A DNA stretch of 64,000 nucleotides from Aquamicrobium aerolatum DSM 21857 (GTDB lineage Bacteria; Pseudomonadota; Alphaproteobacteria; Rhizobiales; Rhizobiaceae): the NCBI RefSeq assembly GCF_900113935.1, contig NZ_FORF01000004.1:141163-205162 (forward strand), read 5' to 3'. A model generated the notes under the pieces. The model saw only the letters and a list, made by a program, of their open reading frames with translations. It made no database searches and was not told where the DNA came from. The translations under genes were made by a program, and so were the position numbers. Shown here one piece after another: positions 8,145-17,583 of this stretch. Position 1 is the stretch's first letter, and every line of letters begins with the position of its first letter.

Positions 8145-9710
8145 GTGCCGACGATGGAAGTCGTTGTTTTTCTGGTCATCGCCGCTCTTGGTTTTGGCGC
8201 AGGCTCTGTTCTGGCCGTCTATTCCTATGGCCATTTTGCCCGACGTGCGCGTGGCGAAGACATGTTCGCGTTCGAGCCTGAGGCGGACGCGACGATCCTC
8301 GACCGTGGAATTGAGCAGCGCGTCGACGACCAGTCAGGTCGCAGCGGCCTGGCTCTGCTGTCCGCCAATCTCGATGCATTTGCCATGCGTGCGCTTGCTG
8401 CGCGGGCGGCGGGACGCAGCCTCGACCTCATGTATTACTACTGGAATGACGATCTGACCGGACGCCTCTTGGCGGATGAGGTGGTCAAGGCCGCCGACCG
8501 GGGTGTCCGCGTCCGGATGTTGATTGACGACATCAACACGCAGGGCAAGGACCGAATCTACCTCTCGCTCGATTCCCACCCCAACATTCATGTGCGCCTG
8601 TTCAATCCCAGCCGCGCCCGCGAGCGTGGCCTGCGGCGCGGCCTGGAAATGGTTTTGCGTGCTTTTTCCGTGACGCGGCGCATGCATAACAAGGCCTGGA
8701 TCGCCGATGGACGCCTGGCCATCGTTGGTGGGCGCAATATCGGCGACCAGTATTTTGATGCGGCCGAAACATTGAATTTTCGCGACATCGACATGGTCAT
8801 GGCTGGTCCGGTCGTCCGCGAAGTCGAAACCGTGTTCGACAATTTTTGGAATAGCGAAGCGGCGATGCCGATCCATGCGCTGGTGCGCACGCGCAAGCCA
8901 CGGCTGGATCGCCTCCGGGTCACCTTGGCCGAAACCACGAAGGGTGCGCGTGCTCGTCCATACATAGAAAAAGCGATGGAGCGGGTGTCGCTGATCGTGA
9001 TGTTCGATACGCTGCTGCCGGTGAACTGGACGTCGCAGGTGCGCGTTGTTGCAGACCCACCGGAAAAGGCGTTCAATCGCGGCAATGAGAACTGGCTGAT
9101 GGCATCCTTGATGCCGGTCATAGCCAGCGCCGACAAGTCTGTGCGGATCACTTCGCCCTATTTTGTGCCGGGGCGCGAAGGCGTGACGCTGTTGACCGGT
9201 CTTGCTGCAAACGGGGTTGCCGTTTCGGTTCTCACCAATTCGCTTGCCGCAACCGATGTGGCGGCGGTGCATGGCGGCTATGCACCCTACCGAAAGGCGC
9301 TTCTGCAAGGTGGCGTGAAGTTGTTTGAGCTACAGCCGTTTCTGCGTCGCCACAACATTTCGCTTTTCGGGTCGAGTGAGGCCAGCCTTCATACAAAGGC
9401 TTTCACGGTTGACGATCACACCGGCTTTGTCGGGTCGTTCAATTTCGATCCACGCTCGGTGTCGCTGAACACGGAGATGGGCGTTCTTTTTGTCGAGCAG
9501 CAACTTGTCGAGGCGATGAACGAGTTGTTCGAGTACGAAACAAACCTTCAGATGAGCTATCGTGTCTTTTTGGGCGAGCGCGGCCAGTTGCAGTGGGCGG
9601 AGGAACTGGAGGACGAGATCGCCATTCATGCACGAGAGCCGGAAGCGCCAATGCCGCGTCGGCTGGTTGCCTCCGTGATCTCCTGGTTGCCGATCGAATC
9701 CCAGCTTTGA
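8145..9710 (+). CDS. Phospholipase D / cardiolipin synthase-like protein
   Basis: About 521 aa with one N-terminal membrane segment (VVVFLVIAALGFGAGSVLAV) and two HKD motifs: HNKAWIADGRLAIVGGRN (about residue 180) and HTKAFTVDDHTGFVGSFN (about residue 415). Two HKD motifs form one active site in phosphatidyltransferases and phospholipases D. Cardiolipin synthases have this layout, but so do other membrane PLD proteins, so the substrate is open. The start is uncertain: GTG 8145 has a G-run 9 bases upstream, while ATG 8154 and TTG 8103 are alternatives. The gene is monocistronic and followed by a repeat. Confidence 0.82.
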   Translation: MPTMEVVVFLVIAALGFGAGSVLAVYSYGHFARRARGEDMFAFEPEADATILDRGIEQRVDDQSGRSGLALLSANLDAFAMRALAARAAGRSLDLMYYYWNDDLTGRLLADEVVKAADRGVRVRMLIDDINTQGKDRIYLSLDSHPNIHVRLFNPSRARERGLRRGLEMVLRAFSVTRRMHNKAWIADGRLAIVGGRNIGDQYFDAAETLNFRDIDMVMAGPVVREVETVFDNFWNSEAAMPIHALVRTRKPRLDRLRVTLAETTKGARARPYIEKAMERVSLIVMFDTLLPVNWTSQVRVVADPPEKAFNRGNENWLMASLMPVIASADKSVRITSPYFVPGREGVTLLTGLAANGVAVSVLTNSLAATDVAAVHGGYAPYRKALLQGGVKLFELQPFLRRHNISLFGSSEASLHTKAFTVDDHTGFVGSFNFDPRSVSLNTEMGVLFVEQQLVEAMNELFEYETNLQMSYRVFLGERGQLQWAEELEDEIAIHAREPEAPMPRRLVASVISWLPIESQL

Positions 9711-9721
9711 CGCAAAGCTGG

Positions 9722-9838
9722 TTCATGTCTCCCGAAAGCGGGAGCCGGCTCGGAACAAAGACCTGCGCAACTCCAGACACTTTGAGCGTGTGAAGCGGAT
9801 CCCGAAGGACGCGACACGCACTAAGGCCATGAATCGCT
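9722..9838. repeat. Rhizobial intergenic mosaic repeat (RIME-like), copy B
   Basis: It contains CATGTCTCCCGAAAGCGGGA near its left end and GACGCGACACGC near its right end, with a GCGTGTGAAGCG centre shared with copy C at 26206. It lies just downstream of the phospholipase D stop. The inverted CCGAAAGCGGG core can form a small hairpin in RNA. Confidence 0.6.
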
Positions 9839-9948
9839 AGTCCTTCCCATAGATGATCTGCTTGGTCGATCCCAACCTCTCGTGCCGTAGAGGAAGGTAA
9901 TCCTTGACCAAATGATCAAGCCAAGTGAACATTCATCCAGCCAACACA

Positions 9949-9966
9949 TTGACGTGGTATTGTCAT
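9949..9966 (+). promoter_or_regulatory. Possible PHO box upstream of 5'-nucleotidase
   Basis: Two 7-base half-sites, TTGACGT and TTGTCAT, are separated by exactly 4 bases (GGTA), the 11-base period of PhoB sites. The second half-site differs from CTGTCAT by one base; the first matches only four of seven. It lies about 85 bases before a secreted phosphatase gene, the expected kind of target. This is a weak match and no -10 element was located with confidence. Confidence 0.3.
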
Positions 9967-9967
9967 G

Positions 9968-9992
9968 CGGCCGCTGAAGCGGTCGTATTTTT
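9968..9992 (+). terminator. Hairpin with T-run in the leader of the 5'-nucleotidase gene
   Basis: CGGCCGC and GCGGTCG pair around a TGAA tetraloop and are followed by TATTTTT. This looks like an intrinsic terminator or attenuator, but it sits about 60 bases before the start codon of the next gene on the same strand. It may end a transcript from the left or attenuate the downstream gene. Confidence 0.45.
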
Positions 9993-10052
9993 CCTGAGAC
10001 TCGGAATTTACGGGGAATACAACTTCAGTAACAGTTTGATTGGAGGCGACAT

Positions 10053-11741
10053 ATGTTCAAAGATACGAAGACGAAATCCATCCCGGCAGACCTTAGCCGA
10101 CGTCGGTTTCTTCAGGTTGCTGGTGCAAGTCTGGTCGTTGCAAGCGGGAGCGGCGTAGCGCATTTCTCAATGACCAGCGCTCATGCACAGGGCGCATTCA
10201 AGCTCAACATCCTCCACATCAACGACATGCATTCCCGCGTCGAGTCGATCAGTCGCTTCAACTCGACCTGCTCCGTTGAGGATGAAGGCGAGGGCAAGTG
10301 CTTCGGTGGCTTTGGACGCCTCGCGACCAAGATCTGGGAGCGTCGAAAGCAGATTTCCGACGCTGGCGAGAACGTCATTACCCTTGATGCCGGCGATCAG
10401 TTTCAGGGCTCGCTATTCTACACCACCTACAAGGGCAAGGTCGAAGGCGAGTTCATGAACAAGATCGGTTTCGATCTCATGGCTGTCGGAAACCATGAGT
10501 TCGACAACGGTCCAGATGTGTTGGCCGATTTCGTCGATCTGGTCGAGTTCCCGGTGATCTGCGGTAACATCACCGTTGCCGACGGAGAAAAGCTTGCAGG
10601 CAAGATTCAGGAATGGGCGGTCCTTGAAGTTGGCGGCGAGAAGATTGGTGTGCTGTCTGTTCTCACACCCGACACTGCGATCATCGCTGCGCCCGGACCC
10701 AATGTGTCATTCCGCGATGATATCGAATATCTCAAGGAGGCGGTGACGCGTATCCGCGCTCAGGGCGTCAACAAGGTGCTGCTTCTGTCCCATGTCGGGT
10801 TCACCCGCGATCAGGAAATTGCAGCGCAGGTCGAGGGCATCTCCGCCATCGTCGGTGGCCACAGCCACACGCTGCTCTCCAATACGGAGGAGGGCGCGCC
10901 GGCCTATGCTACCTTGGTGCAGAACCCGGCGGGCAAGGCTGTGCCGATCGTGCAGGCAGGCTCCTATTCCAAACATCTTGGCGATCTGTCGCTGACCTTC
11001 GATGAAGATGGATATGTGGCCGAGGCGTCGGGAGACACGGTCATTCTCGATGCGTCGATCGAGCCTGATGCGGAGATCGAGGCACGTATCGCCGAACTTG
11101 CCGGGCCGATCGAGACGATGAAGGCGACCGAAGTTGGTGTCGTCTCCGCGCCCATCGACGGCAGCCGCGAAAGCTGCCGTGCGGGTGAGTGCGAAATGGG
11201 AGTTGCCGTGACCGACGCGATCCTCGCGCGCACGGCCGAGATGGGCGTGACGATTGCGATCCAGAACGGTGGCGGTTTGCGCGCATCTATCGGTGAGGGG
11301 ATGGCAACGGTTGGCGATGTCCTGTCGGTGCTTCCGTTCCAGAACACGCTGGCGACCATGAAGCTCAAGGGCGCCGACATCGTGGGCTCGCTTGAGGCTG
11401 GCGTCAGTGATGTTGAAAACGCCGCGGGCAAGTTCCCACAGGTGGCTGGTCTGAAATTCACCGTCGATCTCAATGTTGCTCCCAATGAAGGGCGCGTCAA
11501 GGACGTCATGGTGAGGGACGGTGACCGCTGGGTCGCGATCGAGCATGACAGGATTTATCACGTCGGCACCAACGACTTTATGCGCAAAGGCGGTGACGGT
11601 TACGCGCTTTTCGCGTCCAACGCGATCGATCCCTACGACTATGGCCCCGGTATGGAAGAGGTTTTGGCGGAATTCATCGCCAACAACGCGCCGTACAAGG
11701 TGGAGCTTGGGGACCGGATCACGGTGATCCCAAAGAGCTAG
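10053..11741 (+). CDS. Tat-exported 5'-nucleotidase / bifunctional metallophosphatase
   Basis: 562 aa with a twin-arginine signal (SRRRFLQVAGASLVVASG) ending near AHAQG, so a periplasmic product. The metallophosphatase domain has INDMHSR, DAGDQFQG, GNHEFDNG and GHSHT metal-binding motifs. The C-terminal substrate domain has NGGGLRASIGEG. This is the UshA/YfkN-like 5'-nucleotidase architecture, which releases phosphate and nucleosides from nucleotides. The start ATG at 10053 follows GGAGG at 10042-10046. A possible PHO box and a hairpin lie upstream. Use of the Tat route suggests cofactor or metal loading before export. Confidence 0.9.
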   Translation: MFKDTKTKSIPADLSRRRFLQVAGASLVVASGSGVAHFSMTSAHAQGAFKLNILHINDMHSRVESISRFNSTCSVEDEGEGKCFGGFGRLATKIWERRKQISDAGENVITLDAGDQFQGSLFYTTYKGKVEGEFMNKIGFDLMAVGNHEFDNGPDVLADFVDLVEFPVICGNITVADGEKLAGKIQEWAVLEVGGEKIGVLSVLTPDTAIIAAPGPNVSFRDDIEYLKEAVTRIRAQGVNKVLLLSHVGFTRDQEIAAQVEGISAIVGGHSHTLLSNTEEGAPAYATLVQNPAGKAVPIVQAGSYSKHLGDLSLTFDEDGYVAEASGDTVILDASIEPDAEIEARIAELAGPIETMKATEVGVVSAPIDGSRESCRAGECEMGVAVTDAILARTAEMGVTIAIQNGGGLRASIGEGMATVGDVLSVLPFQNTLATMKLKGADIVGSLEAGVSDVENAAGKFPQVAGLKFTVDLNVAPNEGRVKDVMVRDGDRWVAIEHDRIYHVGTNDFMRKGGDGYALFASNAIDPYDYGPGMEEVLAEFIANNAPYKVELGDRITVIPKS

Positions 11742-11759
11742 CCGAATATGGAGCAAACG

Positions 11760-11780
11760 GGGCCGGCGTGAAGTCGGCCC
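11760..11780. terminator. Hairpin between convergent genes
   Basis: GGGCCG and CGGCCC pair over a 9-base loop, 18 bases after the nucleotidase stop and before the convergent EamA gene. The T-tract is poor, so its action as a terminator is uncertain. Confidence 0.4.
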
Positions 11781-11798
11781 TGTTCCTGTCAGCGGTAG

Positions 11799-12713
11799 TC
11801 AGACTGAAGGTTGCTTCCTTCGCGCCACGCGTTCACGCCAGGCAATTGTCATCGCACCGAGAATGATCAGGGTCGCGCCGATGAGCCCTGCGGTTGACGG
11901 ATGGGCGTTGAACACGAGGAAGTCGTAGAAACCGGCAAACAGCAGCGTCGTGTAGAAGAACGGCGTCACGAAGCTGGCGTCGCCGCGTTTCAGCGCCTGA
12001 ATGAACAATGCCTGCACGCACACCATGGTCACGCCCAGCGCAGCCATCAGCAACCATTGTTCCGGCAGCGGAGGACGCCAGAAAAAGGAAGCTGCCGTGA
12101 GCGCGAGGCAGGCACCGATGAAGTTGTTGATGGCCAGGATGCGCAGCTGCGGTTCGTTGTCGACCAGCTTCTTGATCAGGATGGTTTCCGCGCCCAGAAA
12201 CACCGCTGCCGTCAGTGCCACAAGCGCAATCGGCTGAAATGCCTCGGTGCCGGGTTCGGTCAGAATGACGGCGCCGGAGAATGCGATGGCCGCTGCGACC
12301 CATCGCCAAGGGCCGACACGTTCACCCAGAAGCGGGATCGACAGCATCATCGCGACGATCGGATTGAGGAACGAGATGGCTGTCGCGTCGGCCAGCCGCA
12401 TCGCAGACGACGCGGCGAACATGCATGTCACACCCGCCCAGCCCAACAGAACGCGCATGATGTGGTTTCCCCACACCGCGGTTCGCAAAGACGGGCGCTT
12501 CCATAAAAGCAGGGGTGTGAGCGCCGCGAACGCAAACATGAAGCGTCCCGCCGATATCTGCATCGGGTGCAGCGGGTTGTCGCTGCTAGGCGACCCCAAT
12601 ATCTTGGCAATCAGCGTCGTGCCAGCCAGCAGCGCGCAGGCGACGATCATCAGGACAACCGAGATCACGACATCGCGCGCCGAGTAACGCTGCGGGGCGG
12701 TAGATTGCTGCAT
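11799..12713 (-). CDS. EamA/DMT-family transporter
   Basis: 304 aa with ten predicted membrane segments in two repeats of five, the EamA (drug/metabolite transporter) arrangement. The start is the ATG at 12713, which overlaps the stop of the upstream flavoprotein gene (TGATG). A longer frame back to 12836 would run inside that gene and begins with a hydrophilic stretch unlike the family. It lies in the inner membrane and probably exports or imports a small metabolite; the substrate is unknown. Coupling to a nitronate monooxygenase-like enzyme may be functional or accidental. Confidence 0.83.
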   Translation of the reverse strand: MQQSTAPQRYSARDVVISVVLMIVACALLAGTTLIAKILGSPSSDNPLHPMQISAGRFMFAFAALTPLLLWKRPSLRTAVWGNHIMRVLLGWAGVTCMFAASSAMRLADATAISFLNPIVAMMLSIPLLGERVGPWRWVAAAIAFSGAVILTEPGTEAFQPIALVALTAAVFLGAETILIKKLVDNEPQLRILAINNFIGACLALTAASFFWRPPLPEQWLLMAALGVTMVCVQALFIQALKRGDASFVTPFFYTTLLFAGFYDFLVFNAHPSTAGLIGATLIILGAMTIAWRERVARRKQPSV

Positions 12714-13663
12714 CAGGCTGCGAGCTTCATTTTTGCTGCTTGATATTCTTCGATCAGGCGCTCGACGTATTCCGCCGTCCCCGCGATCTCCTTGATTGCG
12801 CCGATCCCCTGACCGCACCCCCAGATATCTTTCCACGCCTTTGTCGCGCCGCCGAAATCCATCTTCGTTGGATCGGATATTGCGAGATTGTCGGGGTCAA
12901 GGCCGGCTGCAACGATCGAGCCCTTGAGGTAATTGCCATTCACCCCGGTGAAAAGGTTGGAATAGACGATGTCTGCGGCGGTGGAGTCGACAATCATCTG
13001 CTTGTAGGCATCGACGGCGCGCGCTTCCTTGGTGGCAATGAAGGGGGAGCCAATATAGGCCATGTCAGCGCCCATCGCCTGCGCTGCCAGAACTGCGCCA
13101 CCGGTCGCAATCGAGCCCGACAACAGAAGCGGCCCATCAAACCATTGGCGGATTTCCTGGATCAGCGCAAACGGTGACAGGGTGCCCGCATGGCCGCCAG
13201 CCCCTGTTGCAACAGCGATCAGCCCGTCTGCACCCTTTTCGATGGCCTTGCGCGCATGACGGTCATGGATGATGTCGTGCAGGACAATCCCGCCGTATGA
13301 GTGCACAGCATCGTTGACTTCCGGCACTGCGCCCAGCGAGGTGATGACAACCGGCACCTTGTACTTCACGCACATCTCGAGATCGTGGTCGAGACGCTTG
13401 TTTGACTTATGCACGATCTGGTTGACCGCAAACGGCGCTGCCTGCCGGTTCGGGTTGCTGGCGTTGTGCGAGGCCAGTTCCTCGTTCATCTGCGCCAGCC
13501 ATTCGTCCAGCTGGGCCTCGGGCCGAGCGTTAAGCGCGGGAAAAGAGCCGACGATGCCAGCCTTGCACTGCTCCAGAACCAGAGGGGGATGCGAGATGAT
13601 GAACATTGGCGACGCCACGACGGGAATACGCAGATTGGTCTTGAGAATGTCGGGCAGTGCCAT
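12713..13663 (-). CDS. Nitronate monooxygenase-like flavoprotein (NMO/2-nitropropane dioxygenase family)
   Basis: 316 aa TIM-barrel flavoprotein. The N-terminus (PVVASPMFIISHPPLVLEQCKAG) is the FMN-barrel start, and VATGAGGHAGTLSPFA followed by SGSIATGGAVLAAQAMGAD forms the FMN phosphate and substrate loops typical of NMO/FabK relatives. It would oxidise nitronates or act as an NAD(P)H-dependent flavin oxidoreductase. Neighbours give no clear substrate. It starts at ATG 13663, and the upstream 113 bases probably hold a divergent promoter shared with the rightward gene at 13783. Confidence 0.82.
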   Translation of the reverse strand: MALPDILKTNLRIPVVASPMFIISHPPLVLEQCKAGIVGSFPALNARPEAQLDEWLAQMNEELASHNASNPNRQAAPFAVNQIVHKSNKRLDHDLEMCVKYKVPVVITSLGAVPEVNDAVHSYGGIVLHDIIHDRHARKAIEKGADGLIAVATGAGGHAGTLSPFALIQEIRQWFDGPLLLSGSIATGGAVLAAQAMGADMAYIGSPFIATKEARAVDAYKQMIVDSTAADIVYSNLFTGVNGNYLKGSIVAAGLDPDNLAISDPTKMDFGGATKAWKDIWGCGQGIGAIKEIAGTAEYVERLIEEYQAAKMKLAA

Positions 13664-13782
13664 GAAGCAAGTCCTCCGATTTTGACGTTTTCGTAAACGT
13701 CACTTTTTACCTGATCGCTGCAGAATGTGGAGTCCGCATTTTCACATGGCCTACTCGATAGCAAGCTCTGGACAGGGTGCGG

Positions 13783-14847
13783 ATGTCATTGAACGAATCC
13801 CGTTACAGGGTTAACCATGGAAAACTAGAGCCAGTACGATGGGACAAGCCGTTGGATCCGTTTGAAAAAGCGATACGAGCAGCCTTTGAGAAAGGGGATG
13901 CTTCAGATCGAGCTTATCGCGAGAAGGTTTATCGTTCGGCTTTTGCTGCGCTTGAGCGCGCGCTGAAAGCGAATCCGCAGACCACGGTCGAAAACGCGAT
14001 GCGCCGCAAGCAGATGCTGTCGGCGCAGATATCGCAGATCGAATCTGAGTTCATCCCGGCGGTCGCGCCTGCGGTCGCGCCATCTCCTGCAGGAAATCGC
14101 GCGCCTGAAGTCGCCGTCGATCGGGAGAACGCGAGCCGCGGCACGTCGCGCCCTTCTTATGATGAAGAGGTCGAGGCACCTTCCTATGGCGAATATGCGC
14201 CGCGCCAGCGCCGTCGTCGCCCCTGGCTGTCGCTTGTCATCACGTTTGTTGTGCTCGCGTTGCTCGGTATTGGGGGTTGGCTATTCTTCGCCCCCGGACC
14301 GATTGATCCCGGATTCCCGACTTCGCCGCCCATGGACACGGAAGATTTCTCGCCTGAGCAGGAGCAGACACGGGCCACCCCGCCGCCGCTGTCCGGGCAG
14401 GATCTGACTGACTGGATCATGGTGTTCCAGCCCAGCGACGCGACCACGGTCACCGCGCCGGGAGATTCGCGCGCGGAGCTGATGCAGGAAGAAAACGGCC
14501 CCTTCATTCGTATCACATCAGGATCATCCGGGTCGCCGATTTTGTTCGACGTGCGTGAGAGCGTCCTGCAAGCGCTCATTGGCAGCCGCGTCGTCTTCAA
14601 CATCGTGGCGCGCGCCCAGGACGGGGCGGAAACCCAGATGTCAGTCGAATGCTCGCTGGGGGAATTGGGGGATTGCGGGCGCAAGCGCTATAGCGTCGGT
14701 GCGGCGGAGGAAGAGTTCCTCTTCGAGATCGATCTGCCACGCGTCAATCCGGGTGCAGGCGGCACCATCGCCATCAACCCGGATGTTGAAGGCTCGGGTC
14801 GCAGCGTCGATGTGTATGCCATCCGCGTCACCAAAGTCCCCCGCTGA
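13783..14847 (+). CDS. Single-pass membrane protein of unknown function
   Basis: About 354 aa. Residues 1-130 are charged and helical, with EKAIRAAFEKGDASDRAYREKVYRSAF-type heptads suggesting coiled coil. A single membrane segment follows (LVITFVVLALLGIGGWLFFA, about residue 150), then a Pro-rich linker and a C-terminal beta-rich domain of ~130 residues that would lie in the periplasm. The C-domain contains two Cys (VECSLGELGDCG) that could pair. The ATG at 13783 is preferred over an in-frame codon two residues upstream. I do not recognise the family. Topology (N-in, C-out) is inference. Confidence 0.65.
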   Translation: MSLNESRYRVNHGKLEPVRWDKPLDPFEKAIRAAFEKGDASDRAYREKVYRSAFAALERALKANPQTTVENAMRRKQMLSAQISQIESEFIPAVAPAVAPSPAGNRAPEVAVDRENASRGTSRPSYDEEVEAPSYGEYAPRQRRRRPWLSLVITFVVLALLGIGGWLFFAPGPIDPGFPTSPPMDTEDFSPEQEQTRATPPPLSGQDLTDWIMVFQPSDATTVTAPGDSRAELMQEENGPFIRITSGSSGSPILFDVRESVLQALIGSRVVFNIVARAQDGAETQMSVECSLGELGDCGRKRYSVGAAEEEFLFEIDLPRVNPGAGGTIAINPDVEGSGRSVDVYAIRVTKVPR

Positions 14848-14856
14848 TTGCCACAC

Positions 14857-16457
14857 TCACCTTGCGGGATCGCTCAGCATCGCTTCCAGCGTCTCTAGCC
14901 GGTCGGCTTCGCTCGGCGGCTTGTCCCAGCGCAGCCGTGAAATGCGCGGAAATCGCATGGCCACGCCGGACTTGTGCCGCGTCGAGCGGTTGAGCCCTTC
15001 GAACGCCACTTCCAGCACCAGTCCATGCTGGGCGTCCGCGCGCACCGAGCGCACCGGCCCGAACCGCTCCACCGTGTGTCGCGCACGAATTTGTCGATCT
15101 GCTTCAGTTCCTCGTCGGTGAAGCCGAAATAGGCCTTGCCGACCGGCACAAGCGCATCGCCTTTCCACACTCCAAACGTGTAGTCGGAATAAAACCCCGA
15201 CCGTTTGCCGTGACCGCGCTGCGCATACATCAGCACCGCGTCGATGATGTGCGGGTCGCGCTTCCACTTGAACCACGGTCCTTTCGGGCGGCCCGGCACA
15301 TAGGCTGAATCCAGCCGCTTCAGCATCACGCCTTCGATGATCGGATGCGGCGGTGCCAGCCTTATCGTGTCGAGCTGCGCCCAGTCGGAAAACGGCACCA
15401 GCGGCGACAGGTCGAACCGCGCCGGATCGAGGTTGCGCAGGAATGCCTCAAGCCGCGCCCGCCTTTCATGGAAGGGCAGGGCGCGCAGATCGACATCACC
15501 GTCAAGCATCAGGTCATAGCAGCGCACGAACACCGGAAAGTCGCGGATTGTCTTTGCGGCCACGCTCTTGCGGTTGAGCCGCTGTTGCAGGTCTGAAAAC
15601 GTCCCGACATGCTCCGGCGGTCGCCCGACCAGCAACTCGCCGTCCACCGCGCCGGCAAAATCCATCGCTTCGACCAGATCGGGAAACGCCGCCGAAATCT
15701 CGTCGCCGCTGCGCGAATAAAGCCTTCGCCGCCCGCCTTCGCCCACCGCCTGCACGCGGATGCCGTCCCATTTCCACTCGGCGGCATAATCGCTTGGCTC
15801 AAGCTTCTCCAGATCACCGTCCTGCACCGGATTGGCCAGCATCACCGGGCGAAACAGCGCCAGCGCAGCCCGTTCGGGTTTTTCCGCGCGACCATCCAGC
15901 CACGCAAACAACCCGGCATAGGGCGGCTCCAGCCCGTGCCAGATTTCCTCGATGTCGTGGACATCGACCTCGCCATAATCGGCGAGCGCTTGCTTGGCCA
16001 GCCGCGCCGAAACGCCGACCCGCAGACCACCGGTCACCAGCTTGATGATCGCAAAGCGCGAATCTGGTTGCAACCGGTCGAGCAGTCCGGCCAGCACCAT
16101 CGGCGCATCCGACCGGCTCGCGCCGTGCAGCGCCTCGACCGCATAAGATAGCGAAATGTCGGTGTCGTTCGTCGTTGCCCCACGCGGCGCAGGCCACACC
16201 AGCGAGATCGTTTCGGCAAGGTCGCCGACATAATCATACGAATACGCAAACAGCACTGCGTCCATCCGCTCTGCAATCAGCGCCCGCAGCAAGGCTGGCT
16301 TGACCGCGGCAAATGAGAGTTCCCCCGTCAGCGCCGCCAGCGCCAACCCACGGTCGGGGTCGGGCGTCTCGCGAAAATAATCCTGCATCAGTTTCAGCTT
16401 GGCATTGCGCGACGGTGTCAGCAGCAAGCGGTCGAGCAGTTCGGCAAAACGCCTCAT
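14857..16457 (-). pseudogene. ATP-dependent DNA ligase of the ligase-associated repair cluster, frameshifted near 15,078
   Basis: The N-terminal ~460 codons encode an ATP-dependent ligase: an alpha-helical DNA-binding domain, then the adenylation domain with EWKWDGIRVQ (nucleotidyl Lys in motif I), DGELLVGR, FKWKRD and the start of the OB fold. Between 15080 and 15075 the frame shifts by one base. The continuation (VERFGPVRSVRADAQHG, then MRFPRISRLRWDK, the OB-fold motif VI region) is intact in another frame and ends at 14857. Read as is, the protein ends at 14895 with a nonsense Arg/Ser/Trp-rich tail lacking motif VI. One missing base restores it, so this is either a recent mutation or a sequencing error. 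It starts with an ATGA overlap behind the exonuclease gene. Confidence 0.8.
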
Positions 16458-17464
16458 TCCGCCTCGTCCTCATAGCCGACGAGATGGAGCGGACGCGCGG
16501 CGATGCTGTTGAGTTCGCACCAGCGCACCAGCGCTTCCTCGCGCCCGTGCGTGACCCACACCTCGCTCGCGCCGGTTTCGGGAATCGTCTCTGTCAATTC
16601 GTCCCAGTCGCAATGATCCGACACGATCAGCGGCAGTTCGACGCCGCCTTGCTTGGCGCGCTGGCGAATGCGCATCCAGCCCGACGCAAACGCCGAAACC
16701 GGGTCGGGAAACCGCCGCGCCCATTTGTCGGTAAAGGCCGAGGGCGGGCCGACGATGATCGCACCGGCGAAATCCGCGCGCGTGCGCTGGTCGGCGGTGG
16801 CAGGTTCCAGCCGTCCGAGGTCAATCCCCTGGCTCTGATAATATTCGCACAACCGTGCCATCGCGCCGTGAATATAGATGGGTTTGTCGTAGCCGGCATC
16901 GCGGATCAATCTGATCATCCTTTGTGCCTTTCCCAGCGCATAAGCGCCCACAAGATGCGCGCGCTCGGGAAATTGCGACACCGATTTCAGCAGCTTTCCG
17001 ACTTCGTCGCTTGCTTTCGGGTGACGAAACACAGGCAGGCCAAATGTTGCCTCGGTGATGAACACCTCGCACGCCACGGGTTCGAACGCCTGGCAGGTTG
17101 GATCGCTGGCGCGCTTGTAGTCGCCGGACGCAACAATGCGCAGCCCGCCATGTTCCACCGCAATTTGCGCCGATCCCAACACATGACCAGCCGGGTGAAA
17201 AGTGAGTGTAACCCCATTGATGGTGACCGGCTCCCGCCACATCGCCACTTGCGTCGTCGTGGCGAAATTGTCGCCATAGCGCAGCGCCATGATGTCGAGC
17301 GTCTGCCGCGTCGCCAGCACATGGCCGTGGCCTGCGCGGGCATGGTCGGCATGGCCATGCGTGATTGCTGCGCGCTCCACCGGCCGCACCGGGTCGATGA
17401 AGAAATTCCCGATCGGACAGTAAAGCCCTTCGGGGCGGGGGTGAAGCAGGTCGCTTGGCAGCAT
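16454..17464 (-). CDS. Ligase-associated DNA exonuclease (MBL fold)
   Basis: 336 aa from ATG 17464; a TTG at 17494 is an alternative. The THGHADHARAGHG motif is the metallo-beta-lactamase HxHxDH metal site, followed by FHPAGHVLGSA and VASGDYKR, typical of the beta-CASP/SNM1-like exonuclease branch. VSDHCDWDEL and VWVTHGREEAL near the end supply further ligands. The stop overlaps the ligase start. In Pseudomonas and many proteobacteria this gene, an ATP-dependent ligase, an Lhr-like helicase and a phosphoesterase form one DNA-repair cluster; all four are here. It is cytoplasmic and probably trims DNA ends before ligation. Confidence 0.88.
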   Translation of the reverse strand: MLPSDLLHPRPEGLYCPIGNFFIDPVRPVERAAITHGHADHARAGHGHVLATRQTLDIMALRYGDNFATTTQVAMWREPVTINGVTLTFHPAGHVLGSAQIAVEHGGLRIVASGDYKRASDPTCQAFEPVACEVFITEATFGLPVFRHPKASDEVGKLLKSVSQFPERAHLVGAYALGKAQRMIRLIRDAGYDKPIYIHGAMARLCEYYQSQGIDLGRLEPATADQRTRADFAGAIIVGPPSAFTDKWARRFPDPVSAFASGWMRIRQRAKQGGVELPLIVSDHCDWDELTETIPETGASEVWVTHGREEALVRWCELNSIAARPLHLVGYEDEAE

Positions 17465-17583
17465 GCCATCATAGATAGGCTTGCGTCCTCCCAAGGGAAA
17501 CCCCGGCGCAGAATATGCGCAGAAATGTCCGCGATGGGCTCTCGGGTCTTGGCGATCAGCAGCTCACGCACTAACTTTGTCGC

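Noticed and set aside
10707..11756. Leftward 349-codon frame over the 5'-nucleotidase
   Set aside because: Antisense shadow; no motif.
14857..15276. Separate leftward 139-codon gene
   Set aside because: It is the out-of-frame continuation of the ligase C-terminus (motif VI region); upstream of the shift it is nonsense.
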